Source: Pseudomonas nicosulfuronedens
GTDB taxonomy: Bacteria; Pseudomonadota; Gammaproteobacteria; Pseudomonadales; Pseudomonadaceae
Direction of reading: 5' to 3'
DNA length: 64,000 nucleotides
Assembly: GCF_005877905.1 (NCBI RefSeq)
Contig: NZ_SWDV01000025.1
Span: 1 to 64,000, forward strand
Part shown: piece by piece, positions 59,902 to 64,000 of the stretch
Numbering within the stretch: the stretch's first letter is position 1
How the letters are laid out: each line of letters opens with the position of its first letter
Translations under genes and position numbers: made by a program
Notes under the pieces: model-generated
What the model saw: the letters and a program-made list of their open reading frames with translations, nothing else
Databases searched by the model: none
Told to the model about the DNA's origin: nothing

Positions 59902-60162
59902 TTGGCTGACGAGGAGCCGCTTCCGGAAGTCCGGGCGGTGGAGGCGGGGCAGGTCCTGCGCCTGTGCTGCTGCGGGCAGTGCGCCAGCCTGCCGGATGCT
60001 GGGGCGGCCTGTACCGCCCCGTTGGAACTGAGCGTTGGGCGCGAGCGACATCTGTTGCTCTGCCGCTGCGGGCTGTCGGCGAGGCTGCCGTTCTGCGACG
60101 GCTCCCACGCACCTGCGGTGCCAGGCCTGAAAGAGCGCTGGCGACGCTTCACCGGCCGCTGA
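59902..60162 (+). CDS. CDGSH iron-sulfur domain protein with TTG start
   Basis: This 86-residue protein has one complete CDGSH motif, CRCGLSARLPFCDGSH, with ligands Cys54, Cys56, Cys65 and His69 for a [2Fe-2S] cluster. The first half carries a degenerate counterpart (LCCCGQCASLPDAG), so an ancestral doublet may have lost one cluster. The start is TTG 59902; GGAGGAG at 59889-59895 with 6-base spacing strongly supports it, and no ATG is near. Its function is unknown; CDGSH proteins act in redox or cluster transfer. Confidence 0.88.
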   Translation: MADEEPLPEVRAVEAGQVLRLCCCGQCASLPDAGAACTAPLELSVGRERHLLLCRCGLSARLPFCDGSHAPAVPGLKERWRRFTGR

Positions 60163-60267
60163 GCTCGAAGTACGTCACAGATTTTGTACAAAGTGCCTCA
60201 CAAGCGAACAAGCCCGGAACCGGACGGTCGAACTTCCACGACGACCTGCAAGTCACAAGAGGCAAAG

Positions 60268-60284
60268 TGCCACTATTTGTGGCA
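60268..60284. promoter_or_regulatory. Palindromic operator-like site upstream of the YqfO-like gene
   Basis: TGCCAC and GTGGCA form a perfect 6-bp palindrome with a 5-base spacer, within a 183-base gap. Two copies of TTTGTCAC (60287-60294 and 60307-60314) and GTACAAAGTGCCTCAC lie around it. The clustering of such half-sites near the gene start suggests a transcription factor target. I cannot name the regulator. Confidence 0.4.
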
Positions 60285-60345
60285 GCATTTGTCACCCGTG
60301 GCGCTCTTTGTCACGGCTGTGTCCCTGTTTCGATCGGAGTCTCCG

Positions 60346-60663
60346 ATGTACAAACTGTGTTTCTACGTTCCGGAAAGCCATCTGGAACCGGTCAAGAAAG
60401 CGGTGTTCGCCGCCGGTGCAGGACGCATCGGTGCCTATGACAGTTGCTGCTGGCAGGCGCTCGGACAGGGACAGTTCCGCCCTCTGCAGGGCAGCAATCC
60501 GTTCATCGGCCAGGCCGGCAGTGTCGAGCAGGTCGCCGAGTGGAAGGTGGAGATGGTGGTGGCCGACGAGTTGATCCATGACTCGGTCAAGGCCCTCAAG
60601 CAGGCCCACCCCTACGAGACGCCGGCCTTCGAGGTCTGGCGGCTGTCGGACATGGTGTTCTGA
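60346..60663 (+). CDS. YqfO-like / NIF3-associated small protein
   Basis: This 105-residue protein has the fold pattern of the inserted domain of YqfO/NIF3 (MYKLCFYVPESHLEPVKKAVFAAGAGRIGAYDSCCW ... HPYETPAFEVW), a CutA-like trimeric domain, as a stand-alone protein. Such stand-alone versions occur in Pseudomonas, and their function is unclear. ATG 60346 has GGAG (60336-60339) at 6-base spacing; the frame to 60184 would add an unrelated basic extension. A bidirectional terminator follows. Confidence 0.85.
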   Translation: MYKLCFYVPESHLEPVKKAVFAAGAGRIGAYDSCCWQALGQGQFRPLQGSNPFIGQAGSVEQVAEWKVEMVVADELIHDSVKALKQAHPYETPAFEVWRLSDMVF

Positions 60664-60672
60664 GCAGATGTG

Positions 60673-60700
60673 AAAAAGGCGCCCCCGAGGCGCCTTTTTT
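60673..60700. terminator. Bidirectional terminator between the YqfO-like and L,D-transpeptidase genes
   Basis: GGCGCC and GGCGCC (self-complementary arms) around CCCGA are flanked by A5 and T6. It separates two convergent genes. Confidence 0.92.
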
Positions 60701-60712
60701 CTTTCCGCTCGC

Positions 60713-61213
60713 TCAGGGGCGGATTTCGATCAGCGTGCCGTCCTTGACCAGGCTCCAGACCTCGCGCATGTCGGCGTTGGTCATGGCGATGCAGCCATTC
60801 GTCCAATCCAGGGTCGAGAAGTACCACTCGGGGTACTCGTCATCCATCGGCGTGCCGTGGATCATGATCATGCCGCCGGGCGACAGGCTCTTTTCCCGCG
60901 CCTTGGCGACATCGCGGGCGTTGGGGTAGGAGATGTGAATGGAAAGATTGTACTTGTCGCTGGTCTTGCGCCAGTCGACCCAGTAGAAGCCTTCCGGCGT
61001 GCGGTTGTCGCCCTCGGCCAGCTTCGGGCCCTGCGGGCGTTTACCCAGGGACACTCGGTAGCTCTTGAGAACCTTGCCGTTGCTCATGAGGCTCAGCTTG
61101 CGCTCGGACTTGAGCACGAGAATCTTGTCGATACGACCGTCGAGCGTGGGCATCGCGTTGGCATGCGAGAACGCTGCGAAGGTCAGACAAAGTACGGCAA
61201 TCAACCAGCGCAT
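60713..61213 (-). CDS. L,D-transpeptidase family protein (YkuD domain)
   Basis: This 166-residue protein has a signal peptide (residues 1-20, cut after about ANA) and a YkuD domain. The catalytic motif is HG (His119-Gly120) followed by TNGCIAMTN with Cys141. The family makes 3-3 cross-links or attaches lipoproteins to peptidoglycan, but some small members have amidase or hydrolase roles. ATG 61213 is preferred over the longer frame to 61393, which would hide the signal peptide. Confidence 0.9.
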   Translation of the reverse strand: MRWLIAVLCLTFAAFSHANAMPTLDGRIDKILVLKSERKLSLMSNGKVLKSYRVSLGKRPQGPKLAEGDNRTPEGFYWVDWRKTSDKYNLSIHISYPNARDVAKAREKSLSPGGMIMIHGTPMDDEYPEWYFSTLDWTNGCIAMTNADMREVWSLVKDGTLIEIRP

Positions 61214-61266
61214 CGAGTGGTGTTCCCCGGTAGTTCCTAAAGCCTTAGAGGCGGTATATGAGCTTA

Positions 61267-61818
61267 TTAGTTCTTTTTCTGTGCAAGCATTGGGAGAATC
61301 CCTTCGTTTCGTATCGGGAAGTTCTGAACGATCCGATCCGACAGGAAATATTCTAAGGTACGGCCCACGGTGGGGAAAGCCAGCTCGCCCCACGGAATGT
61401 CGGATTCTTCGAAGAGTTGTACTTCCAGGCTTTCCTCTCCGGCTGAAAAGTCCAGATCGGCCAGTTGGGCGCGGAAGAAGATATAAACCTGGCTGATATG
61501 CGGTAGATCAAAGACCGTATAAAGCTGCAGGCCCTGGACACGGGCATTGGCCTCTTCGAGGGTCTCGCGGGCCGCTGCCTGCTCCAGGGTTTCGCCGTTT
61601 TCCATGAACCCCGCTGGCAGGGTCCAGAACCCCTGGCGCGGCTGAATGGCGCGGCGGCAAAGAAGAATGCGCCCCTCCCAGACCGGCAGGCAGCCGGCGA
61701 CGATGCGCGGGTTCTGGTAATGCACGGTCTGGCACTGGTCGCAGACGAAGCGCGGGCGGTTGTCGCCGCTGGGGATGCGCAGGCTCACGCTGGCGCCGCA
61801 CTGGCTGCAGAATTTCAT
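61267..61818 (-). CDS. Nudix hydrolase with N-terminal zinc ribbon
   Basis: This 183-residue protein has a zinc ribbon (Cys4, Cys7, Cys26, Cys29) and a Nudix box (GFMENGETLEQAAARETLEEANARV). The box keeps the key RExxEE residues. Zinc-ribbon Nudix enzymes of the NudC-related type act on NADH or ADP-ribose-like dinucleotides, but the substrate here is unassigned. The gene is divergent from a second Nudix gene; their starts lie 135 bases apart. Confidence 0.85.
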   Translation of the reverse strand: MKFCSQCGASVSLRIPSGDNRPRFVCDQCQTVHYQNPRIVAGCLPVWEGRILLCRRAIQPRQGFWTLPAGFMENGETLEQAAARETLEEANARVQGLQLYTVFDLPHISQVYIFFRAQLADLDFSAGEESLEVQLFEESDIPWGELAFPTVGRTLEYFLSDRIVQNFPIRNEGILPMLAQKKN

Positions 61819-61953
61819 GCCGCTTCCTTGTTATTGAATGGCGCAATCTTGCGCGTTGCACAGTGCGCCCAGCAAGGGGCGGGGGTTGGGCAGGGGCGTC
61901 TTTCATGCCATGATCCTTCAATTAGAAGAATCGGCCCCCGCAGGATGTTCGGC

Positions 61954-62550
61954 ATGCTGGACCAGCTGCGCCAACGCATACAGACGCACACGCCAAGCGA
62001 CCTTGAAACGGACCACAGCTTCCCGGAAGCGGCGGTCCTGCTCCCCATCACTCCCCAGGAAGAGCTCGTGCTCACCCTGCGCGCGACCGGGCTTTCGACC
62101 CATAGCGGCGAAGTCGCCTTCCCCGGTGGGCGCCGCGACCCGGAGGATGTGGACCTGATCCATACCGCCCTGCGCGAGGCCCAGGAGGAGATCGCCCTGC
62201 CACCGGGGCTGGTGGAGGTCGTCGGGCCGCTGAGCACCCTGGTCTCGCGGCACGGTATCCTGGTCAAGCCATTCGTCGGCTTTGTCCCCGATTTCGTGGA
62301 ATACCGCCCCAACGACGGCGAGATCGACGCCGTGTTCAAGGTACCGCTGGAGTTCTTCCGCGGCGACCCGCGGGAAACCACCCACCGCATCGATTATTTC
62401 GGCCGCAGCTGGTACGTCCCGAGCTACCTGTTCGAGGGCTACAAGATCTGGGGCCTGTCCGCGATCATGCTGGTCGAGTTGCTGAACCTGCTATACGACG
62501 CCCGCATCGACCTGCACCAGCCGCCGTCGAAGTTCATCAAGCTGAGCTGA
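61954..62550 (+). CDS. CoA pyrophosphatase (NudL-type Nudix hydrolase)
   Basis: This 198-residue protein matches the coenzyme A diphosphatase family. The signature [41 protein letters not shown] combines the CoA motif with a full Nudix box. It cleaves CoA into 3',5'-ADP and 4'-phosphopantetheine. ATG 61954 has AGGA (61942-61945) at 8-base spacing; ATG 61945 is less well placed. The gene leads a unit with the gamma-carbonic anhydrase and DUF1289 genes. Confidence 0.88.
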   Translation: MLDQLRQRIQTHTPSDLETDHSFPEAAVLLPITPQEELVLTLRATGLSTHSGEVAFPGGRRDPEDVDLIHTALREAQEEIALPPGLVEVVGPLSTLVSRHGILVKPFVGFVPDFVEYRPNDGEIDAVFKVPLEFFRGDPRETTHRIDYFGRSWYVPSYLFEGYKIWGLSAIMLVELLNLLYDARIDLHQPPSKFIKLS

Positions 62551-62591
62551 GACCCGATAATAAAGAGCGGCCCCCGCCTGAGGAGAAACCC

Positions 62592-63119
62592 ATGAAGTAC
62601 CGCCTGGGCTCGTCCCGAGTCGAAACCCATCCGGAAAGCTGGATCGCCCCCAACGCCACGGTGGTCGGCAAGGTGCGCCTCGACGCCGGCGCCAGCGTGT
62701 GGTTCAACGCCGTGCTGCGCGGCGACAACGAGCTGATCCACATCGGCGAGCACAGCAACGTGCAGGACGGCACCGTCATGCATACCGACATGGGCTTCCC
62801 GCTGACCCTGGGCAAGGGCGTCACCATCGGCCATAACGCCATGCTGCATGGCTGCCAGGTGGGCGACTACAGCCTCGTCGGCATCAATGCGGTCATCCTC
62901 AACGGCGCGAAGATCGGCAAGTACTGCATCATCGGCGCCAACGCGCTGATCCCCGAAGGTAAGGAAATCCCCGACGGTTCCCTGGTCATGGGCTCCCCCG
63001 GCAAGGTAGTGCGCGAGCTGACCGAGCCGCAGAAGAAGATGCTCGAAGCCAGCGCCGCCCACTATGTGCATAACGCCCAGCGTTATGCCCGCGACCTGGC
63101 CGAGCAGGAAGAAGAATGA
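62592..63119 (+). CDS. Gamma-carbonic anhydrase family protein
   Basis: This 175-residue left-handed beta-helix protein has the three zinc His residues His64 (VMHTD), His81 and His86 ([10 protein letters not shown]). The hexapeptide repeats run through [17 protein letters not shown], and a C-terminal helix follows. Relatives (YrdA, PaaY) are carbonic anhydrases or thioesterase-like enzymes; activity is not certain from sequence. AGGAG precedes ATG 62592. Its stop overlaps the next start (ATGA). Confidence 0.9.
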   Translation: MKYRLGSSRVETHPESWIAPNATVVGKVRLDAGASVWFNAVLRGDNELIHIGEHSNVQDGTVMHTDMGFPLTLGKGVTIGHNAMLHGCQVGDYSLVGINAVILNGAKIGKYCIIGANALIPEGKEIPDGSLVMGSPGKVVRELTEPQKKMLEASAAHYVHNAQRYARDLAEQEEE

Positions 63120-63304
63120 GTCAGGAACGCCCCGTGGCCTCGCCCTGCGTGTACGTCTGCACGCTGGACGATGCCGACATCTGCCTGGGTTGCCAGCGCA
63201 GCGCTGCCGAAATCACCCGTTGGGGCCTCATGGACAACGCCGAGCGCCGTGACGTGCTCGCCCGTTGCGAAGAGCGTGCCCGCGAACAGGGTGTGCTGAT
63301 CTAG
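63116..63304 (+). CDS. DUF1289 family small protein
   Basis: This 62-residue protein has the DUF1289 pattern [29 protein letters not shown]. Four Cys are placed as two pairs (PCVYVC, CLGC) that may bind zinc or an Fe-S cluster. Its function is unknown. The ATG overlaps the previous stop by 4 bases, so it is co-translated with the gamma-carbonic anhydrase. Confidence 0.88.
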   Translation: MSQERPVASPCVYVCTLDDADICLGCQRSAAEITRWGLMDNAERRDVLARCEERAREQGVLI

Positions 63305-63341
63305 CGCGCCATCGATTTTTCTTTTCCCGAGGTTTCCCGCA

Positions 63342-64000
63342 ATGCCCCGTATTGGAACTCCCCTGTCGCCGAGCGCGACCCGTGTACTGCTCTGTGGCTC
63401 CGGCGAGCTGGGCAAGGAAGTGGCGATCGAACTGCAGCGCCTGGGTTGTGAAGTCATCGCCGTCGACCGCTATGCGAACGCACCGGCCATGCAGGTCGCG
63501 CACCGCAGCCACGTGATCAGCATGCTCGACGGTGTCGCCCTGCGCGCGGTGATCGAGCAGGAGAAGCCGCACTACATCGTGCCGGAGATCGAGGCCATCG
63601 CCACCGCGACCCTGGTCGAACTGGAGAACGAAGGCTACACCGTCATCCCCACAGCCCGTGCCGCTCAGCTGACCATGAACCGCGAGGGCATCCGCCGCCT
63701 GGCCGCCGAAGAGCTGGGCCTGCCGACCTCGCCCTATCACTTCGCCGACACCTACGAGGACTATGCCGCTGGCGTCGCCGCCGTGGGCTATCCGTGCGTG
63801 GTGAAGCCGATCATGAGTTCCTCGGGCAAGGGCCAGAGCGTGCTCAAGTCCGACGCCGATCTGAAGACCGCCTGGGACTATGCCCAGGAAGGTGGTCGTG
63901 CCGGCAAGGGCCGGGTCATCGTCGAAGGCTTCATCGATTTCGACTACGAGATCACTCTGCTGACCGTGCGCCACATTGGCGGCACCACCTTCTGTGCACC
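63342..64000 (+). CDS. purT: Formate-dependent phosphoribosylglycinamide formyltransferase PurT (partial)
   Basis: PurT uses formate and ATP to formylate GAR, the alternative to PurN in purine synthesis. The visible 219 residues include the N-terminal pre-ATP-grasp domain ([38 protein letters not shown]) and the first part of the ATP-grasp domain ([36 protein letters not shown]). The gene is open at the right edge; the family is about 390 residues long. CGAGG precedes ATG 63342. Confidence 0.96.
   Translation, partial: MPRIGTPLSPSATRVLLCGSGELGKEVAIELQRLGCEVIAVDRYANAPAMQVAHRSHVISMLDGVALRAVIEQEKPHYIVPEIEAIATATLVELENEGYTVIPTARAAQLTMNREGIRRLAAEELGLPTSPYHFADTYEDYAAGVAAVGYPCVVKPIMSSSGKGQSVLKSDADLKTAWDYAQEGGRAGKGRVIVEGFIDFDYEITLLTVRHIGGTTFCA

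Overview
This is a GC-rich (about 60-65% by eye), gene-dense chromosomal segment of a Pseudomonas. The proteins and the gene order from queA to purT closely match my memory of the P. aeruginosa PAO1 region around PA3751-PA3824. The sequence divergence, and a minor-pilin cluster that PAO1 keeps elsewhere, suggest a relative in the P. aeruginosa / P. nitroreducens / P. citronellolis / P. knackmussii group. The species is an inference. I saw no integrase, transposase, phage gene, CRISPR array or rRNA.

Layout. (1) 0.2-6.4 kb: a type IV pilus minor pilin operon (pilE-pilV-pilW-pilX-pilY1-fimT/fimU-like). pilY1 carries an apparent one-base deletion in a G run. A sigma-54-like promoter lies upstream. 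The operon ends beside the 3' end of a minus-strand tRNA-Leu(CAA). (2) 6.6-12.1 kb: queuosine tRNA modification (queA, tgt) and the Sec translocase accessory genes yajC-secD-secF. (3) 12.2-15.5 kb: a glycine-zipper envelope protein, suhB, trmJ and cysE. (4) 15.5-21.2 kb: the complete isc iron-sulfur operon (iscR-S-U-A-hscB-hscA-fdx-iscX), with an IscR-type operator in front. (5) 21.4-30.6 kb: ndk-rlmN-pilF-rodZ-ispG-hisS-yfgM-like-bamB-der. (6) 30.7-32.6 kb: an aminotransferase and omega-amidase pair that fits methionine salvage. (7) 32.7-37.7 kb: an aldo-keto reductase, a small hypothetical gene, an OprD porin with an MFS permease, and an unknown membrane protein. (8) 37.7-39.6 kb: leuA, preceded by an unlisted 25-residue leucine-rich leader peptide ORF. 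(9) 39.8-44.5 kb: a copper-handling module (DUF2946 protein, OprC-like TonB receptor, PepSY membrane protein, PCu(A)C chaperone). (10) 44.5-48.6 kb: GNAT, DUF2809, an M23 peptidase, a D-Ala-D-Ala dipeptidase and xseA. (11) 48.8-54.1 kb: guaB-guaA, a Tat-exported multicopper oxidase and tadA. (12) 54.2-64 kb: mltF, purL, a CDGSH protein, a YqfO-like protein, an L,D-transpeptidase, two divergent Nudix hydrolases, a gamma-carbonic anhydrase, a DUF1289 protein and the start of purT.

Most of the window is conserved housekeeping. The points most worth a second look are the broken pilY1, the leuA leader region, two copies of an approximately 81-bp inverted-repeat element, the copper module, several operator-like palindromes, and a few small or lineage-restricted genes. 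I found no clearly new multi-gene system, and I say so rather than force one.
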